DNA of 64,000 nucleotides from Bradyrhizobium barranii subsp. barranii (GTDB lineage: Bacteria; Pseudomonadota; Alphaproteobacteria; Rhizobiales; Xanthobacteraceae), in assembly GCF_017565645.3 (NCBI RefSeq), contig NZ_CP086136.1, positions 7,175,501 through 7,239,500 of the forward strand, given 5' to 3'. The position numbers and the translations under genes were made by a program. The notes beneath the pieces are model-generated. The model was given only the letters and a program-made list of their open reading frames with translations. It did not search any database and had not been told where the DNA came from. Positions 34,712 to 43,689 of the stretch are shown one piece after another (position 1 is the stretch's first letter; every line of letters starts with the position of its first letter).

Positions 34712-36280
34712 TCATTCCGGCATGCCGGCAACCCGGAGCGCTTGCGTCAGCTTTTCGACATCTTCCCGTCGGCGGTATCGCCGTGTGTACGCATCGATAC
34801 GCTTATTGGGACATAGTTGCATCGCACGGTCGCAAATCCGCCGGGCTTCCCCAATCCGGTCTGACGCCGCATGGCATGCCGCCAGAATGAATTGCGCAGG
34901 CGGAAAGATCGGTATCAGCCTGATGGCGGCTGCCGCGCAAGCCAAGGCGTCATCATGACGGTCTGCAAGAAAATGAGCATAAGCCAAGCCCGTCTGGGCG
35001 TTGGCGCCCCCATGCGGATGAAGCGGGTTCAAACGCAATGCGGTGTTGAATTGCTCGATTGCGGCGTCACCACGACCAAGCCAGAGTTCGCTCCAACCGT
35101 TCCAATGTCGTGCGATGACGAGGTTTGGGTCCAGCTTTATCGCGCGCACGAGAAGAGCATCGCCTTCCTCGACCTCGCCTGCCACCTGGGAGAGCGCGTG
35201 TCCGGCCATCGCGAGCACCGACGGATCATTCGGGTCAAGCTCGACCGCCCGCCTCGCCAGCCGCGCGGCTTCGCTGTGTTCATGGGCTTCATCAGTGATC
35301 CAGTCGAAAACATTCCTCAGGACATAGCAACGGGCGCCGAGCGCGTATGCACGCGCGAATTCGGGATCGATCTCGCGGGCAGTTTTTGCGAGCTCTATAG
35401 CCTCGATGCTTGCTTCCTCGGTGAATTTGAAGAAGGAGGCAAATGCCCGAAGATAATAGTCGTAAGCCTGAAGGTTGTCGGTCGGCTGGCGTTGGGCGCG
35501 CTCGATTTCGGCGCGCTCCAGTCGCGGGGAGATTGCGCCGATGACGCTGCTCGTCAGCCGATCCTGCAGGTCGAAAAGATCTTCGATCTCACTGTCAAAC
35601 CGGTCCGTCCAGAGATTCAGGCCGGTCGTCGCGTCGATCAACTGACCGGCGATTCGGACTCGATTGCCGGCCTTGCGCACACTGCCTTCGAGCACGTAGC
35701 GAACGCCCAGCTCCTGACCGATCTGTTTGACGTCGATCGCCCTGCCCTTGTAGGCCAGAGTCGAATGTCGCGCGATCACGAAAAGAGACTTCGAACGCGA
35801 CAGTCCCGAAATGATGTCCTCGACCATACCGTCGGCAAAATAGTCCTGCTCCGGATCCGGGCACAGGTTGGCGAATGGAAGGACCGCGATCGAGGGTTTG
35901 TCGGGGAGCGAGAGCGCAGGTTTCGGCGTCTCGGCTCCGCCGTCGGCGGCCGCTGCGCCCTCGGCGGCAAGCGTTTCCCGGACCTGACCCACGAAGCGGA
36001 AGCCTCTGCGTGGCAGTGTTCTTATCAGCCGCTGCTCTTCGCCAGAATCCCCGATCGCGCATCGCGCACTGTTGAGGCGGGTCGTCAGCGCAGCATCGGA
36101 CACGCAGCACCCCTGCCAAATGGCATCGATGAGTTCATCCTTGCCTACGACGCGCTCCCGATTGCGGATCAGGTAATCGAGGAGATCGAACACCAGTGGC
36201 GTAACTGAGATCCGATCCGCTCCGCGATGCAGCTCTCGCCGACCGGCGTCGAATGCATACTCCTCAAAGAGATAGCGCAC
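34712..36280 (-). CDS. Winged-helix regulator with TolB-like and TPR domains
   Basis: 522 residues from GTG 36280 (RYLFEEYAFDAGRRELHRG). Residues 1-100 are an OmpR/CadC-type winged helix (VTPLVFDLLDYLIRNRERVV, ending TLPRRGFRFVG). Residues 125-270 form a TolB/FlgO-like domain (PSIAVLPFANLCPDPEQDYF, FVIARHSTLAYKG, LGVRYVLEGSVRK). From about 280 there are TPR repeats (AYDYYLRAFASFFKF to the end). No receiver or membrane segment. Rhizobial relatives are often misnamed adenylate cyclases. It likely controls the divergent DUF1127 gene and itself; direct repeats lie between them. Confidence 0.87.
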   Translation of the reverse strand: MRYLFEEYAFDAGRRELHRGADRISVTPLVFDLLDYLIRNRERVVGKDELIDAIWQGCCVSDAALTTRLNSARCAIGDSGEEQRLIRTLPRRGFRFVGQVRETLAAEGAAAADGGAETPKPALSLPDKPSIAVLPFANLCPDPEQDYFADGMVEDIISGLSRSKSLFVIARHSTLAYKGRAIDVKQIGQELGVRYVLEGSVRKAGNRVRIAGQLIDATTGLNLWTDRFDSEIEDLFDLQDRLTSSVIGAISPRLERAEIERAQRQPTDNLQAYDYYLRAFASFFKFTEEASIEAIELAKTAREIDPEFARAYALGARCYVLRNVFDWITDEAHEHSEAARLARRAVELDPNDPSVLAMAGHALSQVAGEVEEGDALLVRAIKLDPNLVIARHWNGWSELWLGRGDAAIEQFNTALRLNPLHPHGGANAQTGLAYAHFLADRHDDALACAAAAIRLIPIFPPAQFILAACHAASDRIGEARRICDRAMQLCPNKRIDAYTRRYRRREDVEKLTQALRVAGMPE

Positions 36281-36352
36281 GGTGCGAATCCCTTGGGTGA
36301 GCCCTCCGGGGCGACCGGGGTGGGCTTTTGGGCCCGCTGGACGTCGCAAGAA

Positions 36353-36386
36353 TAAGCTGCCGGTAGGAAAAATGTAAGCTGTCGGT
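36353..36386. promoter_or_regulatory. Direct repeat, candidate operator of the winged-helix regulator
   Basis: TAAGCTGCCGGT (36353-36364) and TAAGCTGTCGGT (36375-36386) match at 11 of 12 bases, with starts 22 bases apart, two helical turns. OmpR/PhoB-type winged helices bind same-face direct repeats. The pair sits midway between the divergent starts at 36280 and 36451. Confidence 0.45.
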
Positions 36387-36450
36387 CAAGCACGCGCGTC
36401 GGTCTTCGGGCACCTTCTCGGGGTGAAAAACACCCTCCGAAGGCACCGCA

Positions 36451-36702
36451 ATGACCCTGATCCAAGGTACAATGTGGCCGGAACGGGCGTCCATATCGTC
36501 CCGGCATGTCCGCAGCCTGATCCGGAAGTACTGGGATGTCTTTCAGGCACGTCGCGATCGCCAGAGATTGCGCGGCACGTTGTCCGGCTTGAGTGACCGG
36601 GAGTTGATGGACATCGGCACGACGCGCGGCGAGATCGACTACGTTGCCTCCAGCCGCGATATCGACCCGCGAGACATCGTGAGCCATTCGCGCGGAGCGT
36701 AA
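36451..36702 (+). CDS. DUF1127 (YjiS-like) small protein
   Basis: 83 residues. The helical core IRKYWDVFQARRDRQRL leads to the family signature LSDRELMDIGTTRGEIDYVA. An alternative ATG at 36472 would remove seven residues. DUF1127 proteins are small, basic, Arg-rich; some act as RNA-binding or phosphate/carbon-response modulators in rhizobia (family knowledge). It is divergent from the winged-helix/TPR regulator. A second DUF1127 gene is at 42064. Confidence 0.87.
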   Translation: MTLIQGTMWPERASISSRHVRSLIRKYWDVFQARRDRQRLRGTLSGLSDRELMDIGTTRGEIDYVASSRDIDPRDIVSHSRGA

Positions 36703-36829
36703 GTCGGGAGCCATGCGACCTGCCAGGAGATACCAGCCTGACCAACGGCTTGGCACCTTGGCTCGCGCGAGCGGCGGCATGGCCGACCTCAATACCTTGC
36801 TTGGGTTCGGCAATGTCGGGGCTACGCCT

Positions 36830-38113
36830 TCAAGCCGCGTTCAGCGCCTGCGCGAGATCGGCGATCAGGTCCGTCGGGTTTTCGATGCCGATCGACAGCC
36901 GGATCGTGGAATCGAGCACACCGATTTTCCGGCGGATGTCGGCGGGAACGCCGGAATGAGTCATGGTTGCGGGCAGGCTCGCAAGCGACTCCGTTCCACC
37001 GAGACTCACCGCCAGCTTGAGGATTTGCAGCGCGTTGAGGAATTTCACCGCCGCGTCCTTGCCGCCGACGATGTCGAACGAGAAGGTGGAGCCCGCCCCC
37101 AGGCATTGCCGCGCGAACACCATTCCGGCCGGCGAAGCCTCTTCGAGATGGCCGAGATAGTGAACCTTGGCCACCTTGGGGTGATCGCGCAAATAATCCG
37201 CCACGAGGCGCGCGTTGCTGTCAGCCTTTTCCATGCGCAGGCTCAGCGTCTCGAGCGAGCGGTTGATCATCCAGCAGGAATGCGGATCGAGCTGGGTGCC
37301 GATCGCGCCCCGGAGCGCTTTGATGCCCTTCACGATCGCCTTCGCGCCGAGCGCGGCACCCGCGATCAGGTCCGAATGACCGCCGACATATTTCGTGAGC
37401 GAGTACAGGGAAATGTCCGCACCATGCTCGATCGGCCGCTGAAACACCGGTCCGAGCAGCGTATTGTCGCAGGCGATGATCGGAATGTGTCCCTGGGTCT
37501 TGCCGATGGCGTCGGCGACACGGCGCATCATCGCGACGTCGACCAGCCCGTTGGTCGGGTTGGCCGGAGTTTCGATCAGAATCATCGAGACCCGGCCCTT
37601 GCGCATGGCCTCCTCCGAGGCCTGGCTGACCGCCGCTTCATCAACGCCATCGGCGAAGCCGACGGCGCCGATCGACAGGCGCGCAAGCGTGTTCGTCAGC
37701 AGGGTTTCCGTCCCGCCATAGAGCGGTTGGGAGTGCAGGATGACATCGCCGGGGCGGACGAACGCCAGGATCGTGGTTGCAATCGCCGCCATGCCGGATG
37801 AGAACAGCGCGCAGCTCTCGGTGCGCTCGTAGATCGCGAGCCTGTCCTCGACGATTTCGCTGTTTGGGTGATTGAAGCGCGAATAGACCAGCCCCGCGCC
37901 CATCCCTTCCGGCGGCTCGCGCCGGCCGGCGACGAAATCGAAGAAGTCCTGCCCGTCGTCGGCCGTCTTGAACACGAAGGTGGAGGTCAGGAACACCGGC
38001 GGCTTGATGGCGCCTTCCGACAATTGCGGATCGTAGCCATAGGTCAGCATCAGCGTTTCAGGATGCAGCATATGGTTGCCGATGTGCGTCTTCGACGGGA
38101 ACGGTTTGACCAT
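36830..38113 (-). CDS. Cystathionine gamma-synthase / methionine gamma-lyase family PLP enzyme
   Basis: 427 residues. Family landmarks: [25 protein letters not shown]132 in QPLYGGTE, D216 in ACDNT, and the PLP lysine K241 in [11 protein letters not shown]. The C-terminus [20 protein letters not shown] is typical. The N-terminal stretch ([20 protein letters not shown]) and the [15 protein letters not shown] insertion point to the cystathionine gamma-synthase-like subgroup of rhizobia. Reaction: gamma-replacement or elimination in Cys/Met metabolism; direction unclear. No SAM riboswitch was recognised upstream. Confidence 0.9.
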   Translation of the reverse strand: MVKPFPSKTHIGNHMLHPETLMLTYGYDPQLSEGAIKPPVFLTSTFVFKTADDGQDFFDFVAGRREPPEGMGAGLVYSRFNHPNSEIVEDRLAIYERTESCALFSSGMAAIATTILAFVRPGDVILHSQPLYGGTETLLTNTLARLSIGAVGFADGVDEAAVSQASEEAMRKGRVSMILIETPANPTNGLVDVAMMRRVADAIGKTQGHIPIIACDNTLLGPVFQRPIEHGADISLYSLTKYVGGHSDLIAGAALGAKAIVKGIKALRGAIGTQLDPHSCWMINRSLETLSLRMEKADSNARLVADYLRDHPKVAKVHYLGHLEEASPAGMVFARQCLGAGSTFSFDIVGGKDAAVKFLNALQILKLAVSLGGTESLASLPATMTHSGVPADIRRKIGVLDSTIRLSIGIENPTDLIADLAQALNAA

Positions 38114-38482
38114 GGCCTGCCTCGCTGTTTTGATTCAGATTCTCGCCGCGAATTGGAACTCTGCGATCGAAGCACACGACTCGGATGCGCCTGCATCCGA
38201 CAACTCTCGTCAACGTCGCAGCGGCTGCGGTTGAAGATAAGCTCATACGTGGCGCCCCGACAGCGATCAGCCAGGCCTCGCAAACAAATTTTGCCCTTGG
38301 TGTGGTTCGACGAATCGATGCCTCGGTAACCGAGGCACCTCAACGCAATGGTCCAAGCCTCCCCCGCTGCTGCCCTACCTTTGACGGGCCGCCCGCAAAC
38401 ATCCCCGATTCCGTCCATCCATTTTCGTGTTACCGCCACAAACAGCACTCACGAAGGCGTGACCGCGTATGGGGAGAAAAAA

Positions 38483-38761
38483 GTGCGCGCAAGGAGACCA
38501 TGGAAAGTCGTGGGGGCCAAACATCACCACTCAAGTGTCGAGCAACTTCAGCTCGATCTGGCGGCGATCAACCGGTGCATACACGTGCTGGAAAAGGCGG
38601 ACGTCGATCCTCAGGACATTGAGGTACTGACCGTTCATGCGCTGACGCTCGCCGAACAGATCGATGAGGTGCGCTGGTTGAACCCAGCGAAGGCTTTGGG
38701 GTGGTTACTCGAAAAAGAGACTCGCAAGCCTGCCGCTCGAAAAGCTTCGGGAGCCGGCTGA
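38483..38761 (+). CDS. Small hypothetical protein
   Basis: 92 residues from GTG 38483, chosen for the GGGGAG 7 bases upstream; the frame is open further up to 38348 but without an RBS. The start is basic (RARRPWKVVGAKHHH). The rest is two or three amphipathic helices (VEQLQLDLAAINRCIHVLEK, then EVLTVHALTLAEQIDEVRWL) and a basic tail. No family recognised. It ends 90 bases before a bidirectional terminator shared with the cytochrome c' gene. Confidence 0.5.
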   Translation: MRARRPWKVVGAKHHHSSVEQLQLDLAAINRCIHVLEKADVDPQDIEVLTVHALTLAEQIDEVRWLNPAKALGWLLEKETRKPAARKASGAG

Positions 38762-38850
38762 GCAATTGCGCTCGCCTTCGATCCGCCCAGATGCGCGTCC
38801 GACCGAAAACGCGTACGAGTCAACCGAGGCGCCCGCGCACAACGCAAAAA

Positions 38851-38875
38851 GGGCGGATGCCGTGCGCATCCGCCC
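38851..38875. terminator. Bidirectional intrinsic terminator
   Basis: GGGCGGATGC (38851-38860) and GCATCCGCCC (38866-38875) form a perfect 10-bp stem. AAAAA precedes it and TCACTTTTT follows it, so it can end both the plus-strand small gene and the minus-strand cytochrome gene. Confidence 0.88.
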
Positions 38876-38896
38876 TCACTTTTTGCCGGCTCCGCG

Positions 38897-39343
38897 TCAG
38901 CTGTTCTTCACACGAAAGGTCTCGTGACAGCCGCCGCATTCCTTGCCGACCGCGGGAAAAGTCGCCTTGAGCGAATCCAGGTCCTTGATCTTGCCCTTGG
39001 CCTCGCCGACGACCTTGGCGAAGCTTGCGATCTTGGCGTCGAAGCCGGCCTTGTCCTCCCAGATCTTCGGCGAGGCGCTGTAGTCGCCCTCGGGCTTCTG
39101 GCCCTTTGCGCTCGCCGGGAACAGGTTCGGCAGCTTCTTGGCGGTATCCGCGAACTGCGCCAGCGCGCTATCCACCGTGGCCTGGTCGTAAGGCTTCTCG
39201 CCCTTGACGATCGCCGCAACCGCGCCGGCGTTCTTGCCGTTGCCCTTCATGAGGGTCTGGACCTCCTTGACGGAGTCCTGCTGGGCCCAAACCGCGCCCA
39301 TGCCGAGCAGCAGCGCGCCCCCAACAACCAACACTCGCTTCAT
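38897..39343 (-). CDS. Cytochrome c' / c556 family protein
   Basis: 148 residues from ATG 39343, starting a signal peptide (MKRVLVVGGALLLGMGAVWA). The mature part is a four-helix bundle with the single heme site at the C-terminus, CGGCH (C136, C139, H140), the hallmark of cytochrome c'. The length is normal. Role: periplasmic heme protein binding NO or CO, or a small electron carrier. Monocistronic, with its own terminator. Confidence 0.93.
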   Translation of the reverse strand: MKRVLVVGGALLLGMGAVWAQQDSVKEVQTLMKGNGKNAGAVAAIVKGEKPYDQATVDSALAQFADTAKKLPNLFPASAKGQKPEGDYSASPKIWEDKAGFDAKIASFAKVVGEAKGKIKDLDSLKATFPAVGKECGGCHETFRVKNS

Positions 39344-39474
39344 TCGCAAAATCCCTTTCCCTGAGACAGGATCGTGCTGACCCCACATTGGGCCAACACC
39401 GATTGGCAGAGTTCATTCCATCCAAAGCGCGGCGATAGATCGTCGCACTATGGATTATTTGGTCGAGCTCGAGA

Positions 39475-41784
39475 TTAAAGGCTGTGACGGCGGTGGTGCT
39501 CGTTGACCGCGATCCACACCCGCTCCGGGGTGGCCGGCATGTCGATGTGGTCGATCTTGTATTCGCGCCAGAGCCCGTCGACGATGGCGTTGACGACGGC
39601 CGGACAGGAGCCGATCGCGCCGGCCTCGCCCGCCCCCTTCACGCCCAGCGGATTGGTCGTGCAGGGAACGTTGCTGGTCTCGAACACGAAGTCCGGACCA
39701 TCCGCCGCGCGCGGCAGCGCGTAGTCCATGAAGGTCGCGGTGATCAGTTGCCCGTCAGTGGCGCCGTAGACCACCTGCTCCATCAGCGCCTGGCCGATGC
39801 CCTGCATGGCGCCGCCATGCACCTGGCCCGCCAAAAGCAGCGGATTGAGCGTCTTGCCGAAATCGTCGACGATCACGTAGTTGACGATCTTGATGATGCC
39901 GGTGGCCGGATCGATCTCGACTTCCGCCAGATGCGTGCCGTTCGGATAGGTGCCGTCGGCGCTGGCAAAGGTCGCGCTGCCGTTAAGCTTCGATGGATCG
40001 GCGCTCCCGCGCTTGGCGAGATCGGCGAACGACATCGAACGGTCGGTGCCGGCGATCCGCACGACGCCTTCGGAGAGCTCGAGGTCGCCGGCACTGGCTT
40101 CCAGCGCCTGCGCCGCGATCTCCTTCAGCTTTTGCCCGAGCTCGCGCGTGGCGCGCTCGACGCTGACGCCGCCTGACGGGATCGAGGCCGAGCCACCGGT
40201 GCCGAGCCCCGTGGCGATCTCGTCGGTGTCGCCCTGGCGCACGTGCACGCGCTCCGGCGGCAGGCCGAACTGCTCGGCGACGATCTGCGCATAAGCCGTC
40301 TGGTGGCCCTGCCCGCTCGACTGTGTGCCGATCAGGACGGTGACGTCGCCGTTGGGATCGAGCCGCACATTGGCGGTCTCCTCGCCCATCACGCCGCAGA
40401 TCTCGACATAGCTCGCAAGGCCCATGCCGCGGATCAGGCCATTCTTCTTGGCCGCCTTGGCGCGCTTGGGAAACTCCTTCCACTCGCCGATCTCCATCGC
40501 GCGCTTGAGATGCGCGGCGAAGTCGCCGGAATCGTAGACCTTGCCCGTTGCGGTCTTGTACGGCAGCGCCTTCGGCGGAATGAAATTCTTGCGCCGGATG
40601 GCGTCCGGCGTCATGTCGAGTTTTCGCGCACAGGCGTCCACGAGGCGTTCGATGACGTAAGCCGCCTCGGGCCGCCCCGCGCCGCGATAGGCATCGACCG
40701 GCACGCTGTTGGTAAAGATGGTGCGCACCCGGCAGTGGAAGGCCTGGATGTCGTAGAGGCCCGGCAGCATGCCGGCGCCGCCATGCGGAATGTAGGGGCC
40801 GAAGGTCGACAGATACGCGCCCATGTCGCCCATCAGGTCGCAATCCATCGCGAGGAATTTTCCGTCCTCGGCCAGCGCCATCTTGGCGGTGGTGACGTTG
40901 TCGCGGCCCTGCGCGTCGCCCATGAAGTGCTCGGTGCGGTCGGCCGCCCATTTCACAGCTTTCTTGAGCTGCCGCGCGGCGACCGCCATCAAGGCGTATT
41001 CGCGGTACGGAAACAGCTTGGTGCCGAAACCGCCGCCGACGTCCGGGCAGATCACCCGCATCTTCTCGGTGGGGATGTTGAGCACGTTCTGGCAGAGGAT
41101 ATCGCGCAGGCGATGGCTGCCCTGGCTGCCGACGGTCAGCGTCAGATGATCGCGCTTGGCGTCGTATTCGCAGACGGCCGCGCGCGCCTCCATGAAGCTC
41201 GCGACCACGCGCGGATTGACGATGTTGATTTCGGCCACCGCATGCGCCTTCGCAAAGGCAGCCTCGGTCGCCGCCTTGTCGCCGATCGAGACGTCGAACA
41301 GCACGTTGCCGGCCTTGTCCGGCCAGACCTGCGGCGCGCCCTTCTTGACCGCGTTGACGACGCCGGTCACCGCCGGCAGCGGGCTCCATTTGACCTCGAT
41401 CGCCTCGATCGCGTCGCGCGCCTGGTCGATGGTCTCGGCGACCACGAAGGCGATGGAATCGCCGACATGGCGCACCTCGTCCTTGGCGAGGATCGGGTAA
41501 GGCGGGCCGGTGAAGGGATCGGTCTCGAGATTGAACAGGCAGGGCAGATTGCCGAGATCCTTCACATCATCGGCGGTCAGGATCAGCGCAACGCCCGGCA
41601 GCGTACGGGCCCGGCTCGCATCGATGGTGTACTTGGCATGCGCGTGCGGCGAGCGCAGCATCAGGCAGCGAAGCGCGGCCTGCGGCGCATAATCATCGGT
41701 ATATTGGCCCTTGCCGCGGATGAGCGCGTCATCCTCCTTGCGCAGCACGCTTTGGCCAACGCCGAACTTGATGGGAGCCGCCAT
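39475..41784 (-). CDS. Xanthine dehydrogenase-family molybdopterin-binding large subunit, CODH form II-like
   Basis: 769 residues, full length for CoxL/CutL-type subunits. N-terminal motif GVGQSVLRKEDDALIRGKGQY, molybdopterin loops GGGFGTK and VDAYRGAGRPEAAY (about residue 365), and the catalytic Glu in GVKGAGEAGAIG (about residue 720). True (form I) CO dehydrogenase has AYRCSFR with the Cu-binding Cys; here AYRGAGR lacks that Cys, so CO oxidation is unlikely. It is probably an aldehyde or N-heterocycle hydroxylase. The usual FAD (CoxM) and [2Fe-2S] (CoxS) subunits are not adjacent in this window. Confidence 0.92.
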   Translation of the reverse strand: MAAPIKFGVGQSVLRKEDDALIRGKGQYTDDYAPQAALRCLMLRSPHAHAKYTIDASRARTLPGVALILTADDVKDLGNLPCLFNLETDPFTGPPYPILAKDEVRHVGDSIAFVVAETIDQARDAIEAIEVKWSPLPAVTGVVNAVKKGAPQVWPDKAGNVLFDVSIGDKAATEAAFAKAHAVAEINIVNPRVVASFMEARAAVCEYDAKRDHLTLTVGSQGSHRLRDILCQNVLNIPTEKMRVICPDVGGGFGTKLFPYREYALMAVAARQLKKAVKWAADRTEHFMGDAQGRDNVTTAKMALAEDGKFLAMDCDLMGDMGAYLSTFGPYIPHGGAGMLPGLYDIQAFHCRVRTIFTNSVPVDAYRGAGRPEAAYVIERLVDACARKLDMTPDAIRRKNFIPPKALPYKTATGKVYDSGDFAAHLKRAMEIGEWKEFPKRAKAAKKNGLIRGMGLASYVEICGVMGEETANVRLDPNGDVTVLIGTQSSGQGHQTAYAQIVAEQFGLPPERVHVRQGDTDEIATGLGTGGSASIPSGGVSVERATRELGQKLKEIAAQALEASAGDLELSEGVVRIAGTDRSMSFADLAKRGSADPSKLNGSATFASADGTYPNGTHLAEVEIDPATGIIKIVNYVIVDDFGKTLNPLLLAGQVHGGAMQGIGQALMEQVVYGATDGQLITATFMDYALPRAADGPDFVFETSNVPCTTNPLGVKGAGEAGAIGSCPAVVNAIVDGLWREYKIDHIDMPATPERVWIAVNEHHRRHSL

Positions 41785-42063
41785 TTTCTTATCCCGTCCT
41801 CATGGTTGTTTTGCGGGCATATTGCCGTGGAAAAAGTGGCAAGGCAAACGGCTTTAGGCGTGCACAGGCCGCGAAGACTCGCCCGGCGCCTCGCCTGTCA
41901 GAGCGGGATGCGACGAAAACGCCGCAGCCCGGTCATTTCCCTGTGAGGAACGGTCCGGTTGATGGCACGATAGTTGCCGAACTCGTCCCGCGGTGCACTC
42001 CTAAGAAGTAGTCGCGCTGACTGCCGCTTGTTCGCAAAGCGTATCTCCGCTTCCGACGGTTGA
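41785..42063. other. Intergenic region with a sigma-54-like motif
   Basis: 279 bases without a supported gene. On the plus strand TGGCACG-ATAG-TTGC at 41963-41977 fits the -24/-12 spacing of sigma-54 promoters (TGGCAC-N5-TTGC). It points toward the 3' end of the minus-strand DUF1127 gene, with no plus-strand gene downstream, so its meaning is uncertain. Confidence 0.3.
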
Positions 42064-42342
42064 TCACCTATTCACGCCCCGCCTCCAAAGATCCGTGGCG
42101 CGATCTCTCAGCGTATCGATAGCGCGTTCAGGCGAGATGTAGTCGATCTCGCTACGCGTCAAGCCGATATCCATCAGCTCCCTGTCACTCAGGTCCTGCA
42201 ATCCGAGCCCTGGGCGCGGCCGCCGCTCCTGAAACGCAAGCCAGTATCGCTTGATCAGTCTCAAGACGATGGAGAGGTCGAGGCGAAGCCTCGCGGCATC
42301 GCGCTCAATCTCGGATGCGCTGTTCGTCTGTTGGGGTGGCAT
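42064..42342 (-). CDS. DUF1127 (YjiS-like) small protein
   Basis: 92 residues. IKRYWLAFQERRPRPGLGLQ leads into LSDRELMDIGLTRSEIDYIS, the DUF1127 signature, then a short basic tail. It is about 40% alike to the DUF1127 protein at 36451 over the core. A terminator hairpin lies 41 bases upstream, separating it from a possible mini-gene. Confidence 0.88.
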   Translation of the reverse strand: MPPQQTNSASEIERDAARLRLDLSIVLRLIKRYWLAFQERRPRPGLGLQDLSDRELMDIGLTRSEIDYISPERAIDTLRDRATDLWRRGVNR

Positions 42343-42382
42343 CGGATGCTCCTGCTGTTGTGCCGGCAGGGAGCGTGGCCAA

Positions 42383-42414
42383 ACAAAAGGCCCCGTCCGA
42401 TGCCGGCGGGGCCT
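42383..42414 (-). terminator. Intrinsic terminator on the minus strand
   Basis: Read on the minus strand, AGGCCCCG (42414-42407) pairs with CGGGGCCT (42395-42388) and is followed by TTTGTTT. It does not terminate the gene at 42772 closely (360 bases away) but follows a 25-codon frame at 42519-42442. Confidence 0.65.
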
Positions 42415-42441
42415 GGTGGAAAAGATGTCGTCGTCGAATTC

Positions 42442-42519
42442 CTAGCGCGCGACTCCTTCCACGGCCCAGCCGAAGCGGGTCATGTGGTTGCGGTTGAAAT
42501 GGCGCGACGATTTGATCAT
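42442..42519 (-). CDS. Candidate 25-residue microprotein
   Basis: ATG 42519 to TAG 42442 encodes MIKSSRHFNRNHMTRFGW followed by AVEGVAR, a basic/aromatic peptide. It ends 27 bases before an intrinsic terminator on the same strand, the layout of an independent small transcript. No strong RBS is visible (GGTATTGG upstream). No family recognised. Confidence 0.35.
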   Translation of the reverse strand: MIKSSRHFNRNHMTRFGWAVEGVAR

Positions 42520-42771
42520 GCGGCGCCAATACCACGGCAATCGTGCAAAATCAAGGGATGTGCGGAGGTCGGTTGCACCTTGGAGGCGAGTCCCTCGCTC
42601 CGACGAATTCGCTCATTCGACGCGACGGTTCATGTCCCCTACGCGAGGGGCATTCCAAAGCGGACGTTTACGACCGCTCCGAGAGGGCGGCCATTGCCCC
42701 CTGGGACATTCTCAACAGCCGGCCGACCTGGACGAGCCGGCCGGCTGCGCGCATCAACGGACGTGCGTCGC

Positions 42772-43689
42772 TTAGGGACGAACGCGGATAATCGTATTTC
42801 CCTTACGTCGCTCGGTCGAATTTAAGGCGGCGACGGCATCGTCGAGGGTCGAGACGTTGCCGATGTTAGTCCGCAGTCGTCCGTCCCGCACCCACTCGAC
42901 GATCTCACTCAGTTGGGCACGATCAGCCTCGACGACGAAGTCGATCGCCAGCCCGTTGGAAGGCGGCGCCTCCGCCGGACCGACGATGGACACCAGTGTT
43001 CCCCCGGCTCGAATGAGTCCTGTGGACCGCTTCTGGATGTCACCACCGATGACATCGAACACCAGATCGACTTCGCCGATGTCCTCCAGTGCGTCGTTGT
43101 CGAGGTCGACGAACTCCTTCGCGCCGAGGTCGAGCACTGTCTGACGATCGGCGGCACGTCCGGAGCCGATGACGTAAGCTCCGGCCGCTCGTGCGAGTTG
43201 CGTCACCATAGACCCGACTGCGCCTGCCGCCCCGTGTGCCAGCACGCTCTGCCCCGCCTGAAGGCGACCGTGCTGGAACAGCCCTTGCCACGCGGTGAGG
43301 CCGGAGATCGGCAGGCTCGCGCCCACGGTAAAGTCGACGTCGCCCGGCAGCGGCGCAAGGTTGCGCGCCTCGATTGCCACGTACTCGGCCAGCGTGCCGT
43401 CGCGATACCAGTCCGCGAGGCCGAACACCCGTTGTCCCACCGACAGCCCCGTCGTTCCATATCCAAGGGCAGAGACCACTCCGGCCAGCTCGTGCCCAGG
43501 GATCGATGGCGTTCGGTTGCGATCAAGGCGATCGGCCCAGCTCGAGGGCCACGCAAGCTCAGTCGGGATAAATCTCGACGCATGAACCTGGACGACGACA
43601 TCGTTTATCGCTGCCTGCGGCTCGGGCCGGCGCACCAGCTTCATACCGGCCGTTCCCGCGGCTTGCTCCGTTACAACGATCGCCTTCAT
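42772..43689 (-). CDS. Zinc-independent quinone oxidoreductase-like MDR protein
   Basis: 305 residues from ATG 43689 with AAGGAG 9 bases upstream. Medium-chain dehydrogenase fold: N-terminal GroES-like domain (PSIPGHELAGVVSALG), Rossmann motif HGAAGAVGSMVTQLA, and NADP-binding SGRAADR. No zinc-ligand Cys set, so it is a quinone-oxidoreductase/enoyl-reductase type. Reaction: NADPH-dependent reduction of a quinone or activated alkene. Monocistronic. Confidence 0.9.
   Translation of the reverse strand: MKAIVVTEQAAGTAGMKLVRRPEPQAAINDVVVQVHASRFIPTELAWPSSWADRLDRNRTPSIPGHELAGVVSALGYGTTGLSVGQRVFGLADWYRDGTLAEYVAIEARNLAPLPGDVDFTVGASLPISGLTAWQGLFQHGRLQAGQSVLAHGAAGAVGSMVTQLARAAGAYVIGSGRAADRQTVLDLGAKEFVDLDNDALEDIGEVDLVFDVIGGDIQKRSTGLIRAGGTLVSIVGPAEAPPSNGLAIDFVVEADRAQLSEIVEWVRDGRLRTNIGNVSTLDDAVAALNSTERRKGNTIIRVRP

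Noticed and set aside
39475..41784. Aerobic CO dehydrogenase
   Set aside because: The AYRCSFR copper loop is replaced by AYRGAGR and no other Cox subunits are present.
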